Origin: Dictyostelium firmibasis
Taxonomy: Eukaryota; Evosea; Eumycetozoa; Dictyosteliales; Dictyosteliaceae
Assembly: GCA_036169595.1 (NCBI GenBank)
Contig: CM069766.1
Coordinates: 2,847,501 to 2,877,500, forward strand
Length of the DNA stretch: 30,000 bases
Direction: 5' to 3'
Shown here in pieces: positions 8,619-19,583 of the stretch. The notes beneath the pieces were generated by a model. It did no database searches. It was not told the DNA's origin and was given only the letters and a program-made list of their open reading frames with translations. The position numbers and the translations under genes were made by a program. How positions within the stretch are numbered: position 1 is the first letter of the stretch; each line of letters begins with the position of its first letter.

Positions 8619-11272
8619 ATGTATAGAAAAAGATATACATCACTTGTAATAGTATTGATTTTATCATGTATCATTTCAACATGTGTAAGTTTTTTTCTTT
8701 TTTTTCCTTTTAAATTTAATATGAAATATTTTTATATACTAATTAGTTTTCTCAAATATATATTTAAATTATAATGTTAATTTTTTTTTTTTTTTTTTTT
8801 TTTTAATTTTTTTTTTTTTTTTTTTTTTTGGGATTATATTATCGTTTTTATTTTTATTATTAATTAAAGACATCTAATCAAATTGCTGAAGATGTAAGTA
8901 AGGCAGTTAATCAAAAAATAAATGAAAATGTGAATAAGGTGGAGCAAGCAGTTGAACAAATGGAGAATGCAGCTGGACAAGTTTTCCAGGAATTAAAAGC
9001 TGAGCATGAGAGACAAGAGTTAGTGGCTGAAAAGAATCCAGATTCATTAGGAGCCAATATTCAAGCAGCCGCTTCAAATTTCTTATGGGGATTAGTTGAA
9101 AAGGTACAAACCTATTTACCAAACAAAGAGAACAAAGTATCTAAAGTCAGAACTGAATTTTCAAGTGGTGGCCAAAGTGGAGTAGTCGGTAATAACATTG
9201 GTGATTCAACAGGTGCCCATACTGGTCAATTCCAAACTGTAAATGGTTTATCTGGAGCAGCCCAATCAAGTGGAGGTAGTACAAGTGGTGTAGGTTCTGG
9301 TGAGACTAAAACTAACGGAGGTGTTACAATTTTCACAGCCAAAGCATCAATTGGTCAACAAACATCAGGTTTTGTAGGTCAAACCATTGTCACTGCACAA
9401 AATTCTTATGCTCAAACTGTAGGAGATTTTGGTGGAAGTAGAAGTGGTGCAAGTTCAACCGCTAAATCCGTTGGTTCTTTCGTTGCTGGTTTAACCCTTG
9501 GTCAAGGTATTACCGGTGGTGATAACACTGGTACCATCGCAGGTACTGGTGTGTCAACCGATAAAACTTTAGCTAATTCAATTGGTGCTTTCCTCGGTGG
9601 TGCTCATTCTGGTTCTTCATCATCTGCCAACTCAATTGGTAATGTTATTGCAAGTGGTGCTCAATCTGTTGGTCAAGTTATCACTGGTGATGGTAATTCA
9701 ATTGCAAAGACATTTGCAGGTTCAACTGGTAACACTTTTGCTCAAACATTTGCAGGTACCGATTCCATTGGTCAATCTATTGGTCATTTCATTGCAACTG
9801 GTTTCAATTTCATTGCTGGTGGTGAGTTAAAGAATCAACCATATGTTGATCAATCTTATGGTTCAATTCCATCAAAAGATAAAGAAGAAATTAAAAAGAG
9901 AGTACAACAAGCTCATGATAAATTAAAAGAGCAATCACCAGCAATCTATCAATCAATGAAAGAACAAGATCTCAAAGATTTAAATGATCAAGTTATTCGT
10001 GATACCCTTAAACAAATGCAAATTCAACGTGAAAATGAAGATGTCGGTCAAGTTGAAGATGATCAACAATTACTTGATATTCAAAATAGAGAACCTTCCG
10101 TATATGCCAAACAACAACAAGATCTTAAACAAGAGAAAAGAGCCAATCAAGAATTGAATAATTATGAATTAAACTTAAAAGAGGATCAAGAACAATATGA
10201 ATTATTACAAGATCAACTCTATAATGAACAACATTCAAATAAACAACAACAACAAGAACAACAAATTAATTCACCTGAAGATATTCAATATCAATTAAAT
10301 CATTTAAATCAACCAATTGAAGATGTTAACCATATTGAAAATAAACAAGATTTAGAAGATGATGATTATAACTACAATGATCAACAAGTTAATAATGATG
10401 AATTACTCAATAATATTGATCAAATTGAGAATAATCAAGATGAAAATAATTTCAATGCAATTAAAGCTGATAAATCAAAGAAAAGTGCTCAACAAATTGA
10501 TATTGCCTTAGAGAATGAAAAACTTTACCTTGAAGAGGTTGAAGATGCACCAGAGAAATTATATGAAGAAATTCATAAAAGTGATTTAAATAAAGCCGTT
10601 CAAGAAGCTGAGGCAATTGAAAGACAACAAAATGGTAATAACAACAACAATGTTAACTCTCAAAAGATAATTGCTCAAGAAGAAAATAAGGAGATTACCA
10701 ATGAACAAGATGCAATTGAACAAGCACAACATTTACAACGTATTGAAAATGGTGAAGATATCGATGAGTATCAAGTCGCCCAAAATGAAGTAGCCTTTTT
10801 AGACGAGAATGAACAAGATGATGCTAAGTTACAAAATGAAGTGAATGAATTGGAACGTTTACTTGAAGAAAATGATCAAGAGAAATTCTCAAATAAAAAT
10901 ATTCAACAAATTAATAATGAAAATCAAGAGAATAATCAACAAAAAGTTGAGGCAACCAATGTTGAACAACAAATTGTTGATCAACTTAAAGTTATCAAAG
11001 ACTTCCAAAGACAAGATCAACAAAAGAAACAAAAAATTCAACAAGAAAATGAAGCTGTCTACTTGAATGAAGTTGAACAAGCTCAACTTGAAATAGATGC
11101 TGAATTGGCTAAAAATAATAAGGATCAACAACAAGAGCAAGAAGAAAAACAACAAACACCTGATCAAATTAAAAATCAATTGAAAAATATTGAACAAGAA
11201 CAAAAAGTTCAAGAAAATTTGAGTCAACAAAAAATTCAACAATTATTAGAACAAGAAAAAAATCAACAATAA
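8619..11272 (+). CDS. Secreted Gly/Ser-rich protein with long acidic Gln-rich coiled-coil tail
   Basis: Two exons, 8619-8684 and 8870-11272, give 822 residues. Exon 1 encodes exactly a basic start plus a hydrophobic signal peptide (MYRKRYTSLVIVLILS...). The donor GTAAGT is at 8685, the acceptor AG at 8868-8869, phase 0. The mature part has three zones: a helical N-terminal stretch (about 23-115), a Gly/Ser/Thr/Ala-rich zone (about 120-338) with loose repeats such as NSIGxFxxG and SIGQSIG, and a highly charged Glu/Gln/Asn-rich zone (about 345-822) predicted to be coiled coil. The Gly-rich zone uses more C-ending codons (ACC, GCC, GTC) than most genes here, which may reflect strong expression. 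It has no transmembrane segment and few Cys, so it is probably secreted or stored in vesicles or matrix. Not recognised; a structural or coat-type role is a guess. Confidence 0.85.
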
Positions 11273-11383
11273 TTTAATCTTTTGAACTAATCACAATATA
11301 AAAAAAAAAAAAAAAAAAAAAAAACTTTGAAAAAAAAAAAATAAATAAAAATAATTGATTAGTTTTGTGAATAAAATAGAAAA

Positions 11384-11414
<31 letters not shown>

Positions 11415-11673
11415 GATATATATATATATTTACATTTGAAGATTTATTAATTCTTTTTATATTAAGTTACTTAATAATTTTTTTTATTTTATTTTTTAAT
11501 TTCAAAAATTATTATTATTATTATTATTATTTTGATATTTACAGTGATATTTTTTTTCTTTTTTACTTTAAATATTTATTCCAAAGGAAAAAAAAAATAA
11601 AAATATTTTAGAAAAACTGTATATTAAATCTTGATATATGTACATTTTTTTTTTTTTTTTTTTTTTCTAAAAA
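11273..11673. other. Convergent 3' intergenic region, 401 bp
   Basis: It lies between the ends of the secreted Gly-rich gene (+) and the MRGBP-like gene (-). It holds A and T homopolymers, a TA run near 11416-11430, and a short ATT run at about 11510-11532. No gene or structured element is seen. Confidence 0.7.
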
Positions 11674-12097
11674 TTATTTTTTTTTAATTTTTTCATCCAT
11701 TAATGTTTTATATGTGTCTGGTAAAATAAAAAATTCTTTTTCATCTTCATCAATAACATCATCATCCTTTCAATAATTAAAAATTAAAAAAAAAAAAAAA
11801 AAATTAATATAAATTTTTAATTCAAAATATTTTTTTTTTTTTTTTTCAACTAAAAAAAAAAAAAGAGGTACTTACTAATTCATCTAAATTATAGAATTCA
11901 TTTATTTCTTTATGGACTTGATCATATGAAAAGTTTTTTTGTGGAAGTTTTTCTGCAAGTATAATTGTGCAATTTAATATTGAAAAATGTTTATTTACAC
12001 CTAAAGGTAAATATTTCCCTAATGCCTCTAATAAAATACATTTAGAATAGGTATCCCAAATACCTTCATTATTATTCTTTCCTTGTTGTGAAGTCAT
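11674..12097 (-). CDS. Small MRGBP/Eaf7-like subunit of a NuA4/TIP60-type acetyltransferase complex
   Basis: Two exons on the minus strand: 12097-11876, then 11766-11674, giving 104 residues. The donor GTAAGT follows the Leu codon at 11876. The acceptor AG is at 11768-11767, phase 0. Exon 1 carries the Eaf7/MRGBP pattern: an acidic/aromatic start (EGIWDTYSKCILLEALGKY), the PLGVNKHFSIL motif that matches the conserved 'P-x-G-[IV]-N-[KR]-H-F' core, then a helix leading to NEFYNLDEL. Exon 2 is acidic (DDDVIDEDE) and continues FILP..., as in the family, then ends with a Lys-rich tail. In yeast and animals this protein bridges the MRG15/Eaf3 chromodomain protein to the NuA4/TIP60 complex in the nucleus. 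It is about half the length of the human protein, so only the core domain is kept. The family call is good by motif. Confidence 0.82.
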
Positions 12098-12340
12098 TAA
12101 TTACTCGTCTTAATAATGTATTTTAATTTAAAAAAAAAAAAAAAAATAAAAAATTCAAAAAAAAATAACAAAAAAAATCTCAATTTTTTTGTTTTTTTTT
12201 TTTTTTTATTTTTTTTTATTGGTGGTATTATATTAATAAATAAATTAATCTTTTGAAAAAAAAAAAAAAATAAAAAAAAAAATTAATAAATTATAAAAAT
12301 AAATTTGGATAAATATTTCTTTTTATGTTTATATTTTAAT

Positions 12341-13933
12341 TTAAAATTTTAAAATAGATAATAATTCTAAATCATCGTAATCTTTTATGTCTCTTTTCAA
12401 AAAATATTCATAATGAGAAGTTGTACCAATTAATAGATGTTTTAAATTTGGTAAATTAGCATGAATTTCTTTAGTGTATGGCTGTGGTAATTTTAATGAT
12501 ATCAAATTAAGAGGTAGAGTATTTGGTTCAAAGATTTTATTGAAAGGTCCATTAATTATTAAATTTTTAAGTGATGAAGGTAATGAATAAGGTTCAATAT
12601 CTGATTCAAAACTATTACCTAAATCTAAATCTTGCAATGATTTTGGCCAACAATCTTTTCTAATTGGTTTATTGAACCCACTTGTGAAAACGATAAAATC
12701 GATTGAATTTGGTAAAGTTCCTGGATAAATCTCTTGATTAAAACATTCTCCGAATCGTATGGATTTTAATGTTTCTGGTAAAGTATATGGAGGAATTATA
12801 GAATTAAAAATTTTACCAAAATCAATATGTATCAATCTATTTGGTAATAAAGAGTTTTTAATTATTTGATTAAAATTATTTGGTAAAGTTAATGACAAAA
12901 TTTCCTTTGGTAATAAACCTTCCTCGATTTCAAAGGGATAATTTGGGATATGAAATGATGACAAAGACAAGGGTAAAACACCAACTTTAATCTTTCTTAA
13001 AAATTTACTATATGGTCCAAAATCTAAATATGTTATGGATGAAGGGAGAGCACCAATTTCAAAATCTTTTTCACATTCACCACATATATTGAGTGATTGT
13101 AAACCATCAGGTAATATACCTTGTTCTATTGATTTTTTATATTCAGAAATGAATAATTTCTTTAATGATTTCGGTAATGAACCAACTCTAATGAGAAAAT
13201 CATTTTTAACAAATATTAATAAAGATTCTAAACCCTCTGAAAAGTAACCTTTCTCTAAATCACCATTAAATGTTTCAACTGAAATATATTTCAAATGAAC
13301 TAAATGTCTAAAATCCATTGAAGATAAGTTTATTCCGTTGACTTTAATGGTAGTAAGTGAAAATGGTAATAAATTAGTTGAGAATGTCACTGATTGAAAA
13401 CCATAAATATTTAGATCTTTTAAACCATTTGGTAAACAATTGTTTTCTAATTTTTCTGTTTTATATAAAACAATTGATAAACTTTCCAATGTTTTATGAA
13501 AATCACCTACTTTCAATGGATTTTTATATTTTAATAAATTTAATTTTGTAACTGATGGTGGTATAAAATTACATAAACTTTCTTTAGGATCAATATTACT
13601 TCTTTCATCATATGGTTTAGAAATGGTTAAATTTGTAACTGATGATGGAATAAACCTTTTTGGTACTGATTGAATTTGTTTATTATTTCCCCAAAAATTA
13701 TTACCAATTGTTAATGTATCCACATCAGGTATTTTATAATGTTCACTAAATGAATATTCCATTGTCGATAGATATTCTTTGAATTTAAATAATCTATATT
13801 TTATTGAATCTTTAAAAATAGTGTTTGACCTATATTTTCTATATAATTTAACATGTTTAAAAATTTCTTCTTTTAAGAAAATATTTCTAAAAATTTTAAA
13901 AAATAAAGTTGAATTATCCAAAATATCACCCAT
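12341..13933 (-). CDS. FNIP-repeat protein
   Basis: An intronless 530-residue protein. The N-terminal about 60 residues (LFFKIFRNIFLKEEIFKHVK...) resemble the short helical leader typical of dictyostelid FNIP proteins. From about residue 85 to 505 it consists of roughly 21-22-residue leucine-rich-like repeats with the pattern FN..I....LP.SL..L.LG; the clearest copies contain FNKPIRKDCWPKSLQDLDLG and FNKIFEPNTLPLNL. FNIP repeats form LRR-like solenoids and are hugely expanded in D. discoideum. Their partners are mostly unknown, and some are fused to kinase or F-box-like parts. No signal peptide or membrane segment. The start at 13933 is the first ATG of the frame, after a TATA/A-rich leader. 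Family identity is very likely; the molecular role is unknown. Confidence 0.92.
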   Translation of the reverse strand: MGDILDNSTLFFKIFRNIFLKEEIFKHVKLYRKYRSNTIFKDSIKYRLFKFKEYLSTMEYSFSEHYKIPDVDTLTIGNNFWGNNKQIQSVPKRFIPSSVTNLTISKPYDERSNIDPKESLCNFIPPSVTKLNLLKYKNPLKVGDFHKTLESLSIVLYKTEKLENNCLPNGLKDLNIYGFQSVTFSTNLLPFSLTTIKVNGINLSSMDFRHLVHLKYISVETFNGDLEKGYFSEGLESLLIFVKNDFLIRVGSLPKSLKKLFISEYKKSIEQGILPDGLQSLNICGECEKDFEIGALPSSITYLDFGPYSKFLRKIKVGVLPLSLSSFHIPNYPFEIEEGLLPKEILSLTLPNNFNQIIKNSLLPNRLIHIDFGKIFNSIIPPYTLPETLKSIRFGECFNQEIYPGTLPNSIDFIVFTSGFNKPIRKDCWPKSLQDLDLGNSFESDIEPYSLPSSLKNLIINGPFNKIFEPNTLPLNLISLKLPQPYTKEIHANLPNLKHLLIGTTSHYEYFLKRDIKDYDDLELLSILKF

Positions 13934-15244
13934 TTTTTAATATATAAAAACTAATTTATTTTCTATTTTTTTTTTAATATACTACACATGAAAACTAATT
14001 TTTTATTTTTTTTTTTTTTATTAAAAAAAAATTAATAAAATTTTCTTTGAAATTTATTAAAAAAATTTTATTTTGGGTCAATGAAATTTTTTTTTAAAAA
14101 AAAAAAAAAATCTAAAAAAAAAATAAAAATATGTATACTTTTGTTTTTGATCCCATGTTTTGTTTTTAATTAAGTTATAAACAATTTCTATGAAATATTA
14201 ATATAAAATTATATTTTACAGGCATTTTTAGGATAAATTCATACAAGTTAAATGGTGTAATTAAAAATTGTAAAATTATTATTACACTAACTAAAGTATT
14301 TGTATACTACAAAAGATGTCTTTTCCTTAATATTAGTTTTATGAACTTGAGATCATTTATTTATTTATTTTTCAATTTTCATATTTTTATCTCAATTAAC
14401 AATAACTTCATTAAAAAAAAATATTTAAAAAATTATTAGAAACAAATAAAAAGTAAGTTTTTTTACATAATTTTTTTTTTTTTTTTTTTTTTTAATTACC
14501 ACAATAAAAAAAAAAAGAATATAATTTTCTTCCTTGTTGTTTTTAATTTTTATATGTTTTAAAAAAAATATGGGTTAATTAATTAATAATATTGTAAATT
14601 TTATGATGACAACAACATTTTTTTTACAAATTATAATGAAAAAAAATAAAATTTAAATTATTTGTAAATAAATCAATTCATTCATTAAAAAATTACATAT
14701 AAACTAAAAGCTGTTTTTTTAAAAAATCAATCAAAAAATTCCCTTTTATTTCATCACCTTTATAATTTCTTTTTATTCAAATTCCAAAAAGATATTCCTT
14801 TTCAATTCCATTTAATCATTCGTATTGATTTTTTTTATTTTCTTACTTGACTTTACTTGTTGTATTAAATTTAAACAATAATATATAAGCTATACTTTTA
14901 TTTTTATATCATTTTTTTCAAAACAAAAATAAAAAAAATGCGTTAATTTATTAGATATGAAATCAACATTAAAATAATAAATAAAAAAAATTATTTTATA
15001 TCATTTTTTTAATTATTTTAAACAATAAAAAAAAATAAAAATAAAAATAAAAATAAAAATAAAAATAAAAAAAAATATAAAGAACTAAAAAAAAAAAAAA
15101 AAAATAAATCATTAACAACTATTTTTGAAATAATAATAAGAATAATAATAACAACAACAAAAAAAATAGAAAAATATTTTTTTTAAAGGATAATCTTGAT
15201 TAATTGATTTTTAATTTTAATTGCAAAAAAAAAAAAAAAAAAAA
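13934..15244. other. 1.3 kb divergent intergenic region
   Basis: It lies between the start of the FNIP gene (-) and the micro-exon gene at 15245 (+). A/T homopolymers prevail. A hexanucleotide AAAAAT array (about six units) sits at about 15033-15069. I found no open frame, tRNA box or clear regulatory element. Confidence 0.65.
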
Positions 15245-15530
15245 ATGATTTATGGTACATATTTAACTTTTTCAACAAAGATTTTCATTGTTTTTTTTTT
15301 ATTAATATAAATTGTTTTTTATTAAAGATTTATTGAATAGAACATCAAATTTAAATTCATCAATTAATAATAAAATAGATTGTAGTCATAGTCAAAAAAC
15401 AAATTATTTTGAAAATAATGTTTCAAATACAAATAAAACATTTTATAACGAAACAAAAGCATCTTACACAAGACCATATTGGTCATATTTTAGTAGTCAT
15501 ATAGTAGCAAACTCATTAAGTAGAATGTAA
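15245..15530 (+). CDS. Small 70-residue protein with a 10-nt first exon
   Basis: Proposed exons 15245-15254 (ATG ATT TAT G) and 15328-15530. The intron (73 nt) has donor GTACAT and acceptor ATTAAAG. Joining G to AT makes Asp and keeps the frame, giving MIYDLLNRTSNLNS... and a total divisible by three. Without this splice the exon 2 frame has no ATG and could only begin at a non-ATG codon. The product is hydrophilic, Asn/Ser-rich in the first half and aromatic in the second (SYTRPYWSYFSSH). No signal peptide or membrane segment. It has the same architecture as the small genes at 19523 and 27378. Not recognised. The donor is less typical than GTAAGT, so the exact first exon is uncertain; the coding nature of exon 2 is fairly secure. 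Confidence 0.55.
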
Positions 15531-16018
<488 letters not shown>

Positions 16019-17105
16019 TTATTTATTTTTGCATTGACAAAAATCATGTGGTATACCTAAATCTAAACAAGATATATCATTTGGAATTGGGCCTAATAAA
16101 CCTTTAGTTTGTTTTCTTTTTTGGCCTGTTGGATCAAAAACATCGATACCACCAAATTCAGGAAAAGTAGATAAAGTTCTAATGGTATCATAGAGTTGAA
16201 ACGGAGAGGCCAATTTATTTTCATTCTCCAAGAGATATTTCTCAACATGAGGATATTTATTGGTGAACCAGGTTGGTAAAACTATATAAAGTATAGGCAT
16301 TGAAACTTCGATGGAACCACCTTCAGCCCACATATAATATGGACCCATATGAGAGCCATGATCACCGACTAAAAATAAAACTGTATCATTTAGATTTTCT
16401 TCCATATCATTCTTTATGAATCTATTAAATTGTTTATCAGCAATACCTATCACCTCCATTGTACCCTCGTGAGCATCCATAAAAGTTGCAGTTACAATTT
16501 TACCAACATCATAATAATTATCCCAAAATTGATTTATATAATCGAATATTTTATCATGAATGTGTTTATTTCCTAAACAACGTCTTCTAATTGAATAAGG
16601 ACCTTCAAAAATACCAAATGGTCTTTCCAATGGGAATGCCAACGGTGAACAAAATGGTAATACCAATTCATGATCTATTGAATTCTCTGGTTTATCAACT
16701 TTTAGATAAGCTTGAAACCAATCTTCACACAAACCATAAATCCAAGATGTTACATAACTATCATTTCTAAAAGATTGGAAAAACATTGGATTATCTTCCC
16801 AATTGAATGGCTTTTTAGTTGTTGATGGCTGCAATCCATTATTCTTATCTTGTGTATCATAATTCAATGAGTTATAACCTGTATACATTGCTATAGTATT
16901 TGGATCTGTAAATGGTTTCAATGAATGATACCTAAAAAATTGAAAAACTTTTGATTCACCTTTATTTTGTATAGATTGTAATGTTTCAAATGTTGATGGT
17001 AATGCTCTCTTAAAATGTGCTCTTGATAATGCATCAATCATCAAAAATAAAATATCTATTGGTTTACTCTTTTCATCTTTATTCATTGTTTTAATTTTAA
17101 TTTCT

Positions 17106-17137
<32 letters not shown>

Positions 17138-18309
17138 TGTTGAAAATTTTAAAGTTGGATTATTAAAATTACTAGCTCTTTTATGAGTTGAAACTTTTTT
17201 AACGTTTTGAAAATGAATTTCAGTATTATTACCACATTTAGCCATTACAGTTTCATCTTTTATAATTACTGGACTACCTTTATATTGATATGTTTCACTT
17301 TTGTATTGTTTTTCGAATGTTTTAAAATCATTTGTAAAAATTCCAAATTCTTTTTGTTCCTCAAAGAATGTTGGTGAAGTTGTATAGGATATTTCATTTA
17401 ATGGACAATCTATATGTAAAATATTATCATAATCTAAATTTGAAAACCCTTTCTCCTTTGGACATTCTCTTGAACCTGCAACAATCCATGTTGATCCAGC
17501 TGGTATAAATGATGGCCACGCTATAAAATCATTTGATACTCTACAAACTTTTGAATCATTTCTATCGAAAAACATAAACTTCTTACCATCAATTCCAATT
17601 GGCCAATCCTTTTTAATAACAGCATTCTTTATTTCAAAAATTATAAATAATGATATAAAAAATATAATAAACCCAATTATAATTTGTTTAAATTTAAAAT
17701 ATCTATTATAATATTTCAATAATTAATAATAATAATTAATAATAATTAATAATAATAATAATAACAATAATAACAATAATAATAATAATAATAATAAAAA
17801 TAATAATAATAAGATTTTGAAATATATTTATAATTTTTTTACCTTAGTAATATCCACCACATTGTAAAAGTTGAAGTATAAAGTAATAATAAACCTGATA
17901 AAACCAATAAATTATATTGGCCATGATGAACTAATGTTGCGCCAACATCTTTTGTAATTTCTAATAATGTGGCTAAAAAACAAAATATAAATAATAAAGA
18001 TATTGAAATTAAGTATAGATTGAATGAAACTTTTATTTTTTTAAAAAATTGTATATTATTATTACTATTACTGCTATCACTATTCTTGTTATTACTATTC
18101 TTTTTCGCTAATTCTATAATCTGTTTCGCCAATGTAAAGAATCCTACAAAAAATAATATTGATGAACAAAATATATAAAAACCAAATGTACCCAAATGGT
18201 GATGTGTCCAATCTATATCTTTTCTACCTTCTAATGACCATTGATAAAGTGTATTACCAATATAAATACATCCAACTGATAATATTTGTAATATTAATTC
18301 TCGATTCAT
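16019..18309 (-). CDS. Multi-pass membrane protein with DUF229 sulfatase-like ectodomain
   Basis: Two exons on the minus strand: 18309-17843, then 17702-16019, giving 716 residues. The intron (140 nt) begins GTAAAA after CTAAG, and the acceptor is ATTATAATAG; phase 2, total divisible by three. The downstream frame has no ATG before its hydrophobic segment and is closed by a stop just upstream, so it needs the upstream exon. Exon 1 encodes four hydrophobic segments (about residues 4-20, 42-65, 93-118, 128-154). Exon 2 adds a fifth (about 160-180) and then the DUF229 domain: IDALSRAHFKRALPST (about 375-390, the usual nucleophile region), MDAHEG (about 563) and GDHGSHMGP (about 602), which fit the metal-binding motifs of the alkaline phosphatase/sulfatase superfamily. 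The substrate is unknown. An Asn run near residue 350 splits the domain. DUF229 proteins usually have one N-terminal anchor, so the four extra segments are unusual. Confidence 0.75.
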
Positions 18310-18384
18310 TTGTTTATATTTATTTATTTATTTATTTTTTTTTTTATAGTTAATTTATTGAGAGTAAAAAAAAAAAAAAAAGCG

Positions 18385-18497
18385 AAAAAAATAATTGCCT
18401 CTGAAAAAAAAAAAATCGATTTATATTCATATTAATTAAATAAAATTAATTTAAAATTTTTTTTTCACTTTTTTTTTTCAGAGGCAATTATTTTTTT
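18385..18497. repeat. Perfect 29-bp inverted repeat with 55-nt spacer
   Basis: The arms 18385-18413 and 18469-18497 are exact reverse complements: seven A, then TAATTGCCTCTG, then ten A in the left arm. The 12-bp mixed-sequence core makes chance pairing of homopolymers insufficient as an explanation. It could fold as a hairpin RNA or be a tiny inverted-repeat element; no target-site duplication is obvious. Confidence 0.85.
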
Positions 18498-18543
18498 CTC
18501 AAAATAAAAATAAAAAAAAAATTAAATTTAAAAATAGTTTTTT

Positions 18544-18562
18544 TTCCAAAGTAACTTTGGAA
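18544..18562. promoter_or_regulatory. 19-nt perfect palindrome TTCCAAAGTAACTTTGGAA
   Basis: Nine-base arms around a central A, about 235 bp upstream of the DUF229 start codon. The mixed sequence suggests a dimeric factor site or a short hairpin. Function is inferred. Confidence 0.4.
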
Positions 18563-18702
18563 CTGTTTTTATTTTATTTCACATTTTAAATTTTAATTTT
18601 AATATTTTTTTTTTTTACTTAATTCATTTTTTTTTTTTTTTGAAGATAAAGAAATAGTGTTTAAAAAAAAATCTCATAATTTTTCTGACTAATTTTTTTT
18701 TT

Positions 18703-18744
<42 letters not shown>

Positions 18745-19522
18745 TAATAGAGAGTGTGGTAAATTTTGTAATTTGATCTAGTTTTTCTAAACAAGGGAAA
18801 TAACATCATTTTATTTTCAACAATTTTTAAACAAGCAATAGTAATTATTTTATTGGAATTGTGTATTCATGGATTTGTTTTGTGTTCTTTGGCTTGTAGA
18901 GAATTATTATTTCCTTGTTTGTTCTTTTTTTTAATCTTACTATAATATGGTAAAATAATTATTTATAAACACAAAATAGTGCATTTTCTATCTCATTTTT
19001 TCTTAATGTTTAATTTTCAATATTCTGTTGGTATATATTTAGATTGTGTGGTGTTCACAATTTATTTCCTATGTTTTTTTATTAAAACTTTATTCATGAT
19101 TATTTGAATCGTGCGTTTTTTTTTTTTTTCTTTTTTCCCTTTTTGTTATTGAAAAATAATTTTTATTTTAGTACTTATCTACCAATTGGTTTATTTATTT
19201 TTTTTTATTTATTTATTTATTTGTTTATTTATTTTTTTTGTGTTTGTTTGTTAAAATTTTGTGTCATACCTTGAATGAAAGATTATTATAATGTATGATG
19301 AAATAAATAAAATTTTTTTAAAAAAATTATTATTACAATAATTTTTTTTTTAAAATATAATTAAATTTTGATAAAGTTATAATAAAAAAATATTTAAATA
19401 AATTTTTTTTTTTTTATTTTTTTCACTATATTTAAAATTTTTTTATTAAGTTCACCATAAAAAATCATATAAAAAAAAAAAATTATTGAATTTATTTTAA
19501 TATATTTAAAATCTTTTAAAAA

Positions 19523-19541
19523 ATGTTGTTCGGTATGTAAG

Positions 19542-19583
<42 letters not shown>

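Larger units (their letters stand above)
18310..19522. other. 1.2 kb divergent intergenic region
   Basis: It separates the starts of the DUF229 gene (-) and the micro-exon gene at 19523 (+). It holds a perfect long inverted repeat (18385-18497), a 19-nt palindrome (18544-18562), a T run of about 35 (18706-18743), and a T/G-richer stretch at about 18840-19190 with no open frame. A long A run (19540-19578) lies just downstream, inside the intron of the next gene. Confidence 0.65.

Noticed and set aside
17719-17719. Start of the DUF229 gene at a TTG codon
   Set aside because: There is no ATG there and a stop lies just upstream; splicing to the upstream exon explains the frame better.
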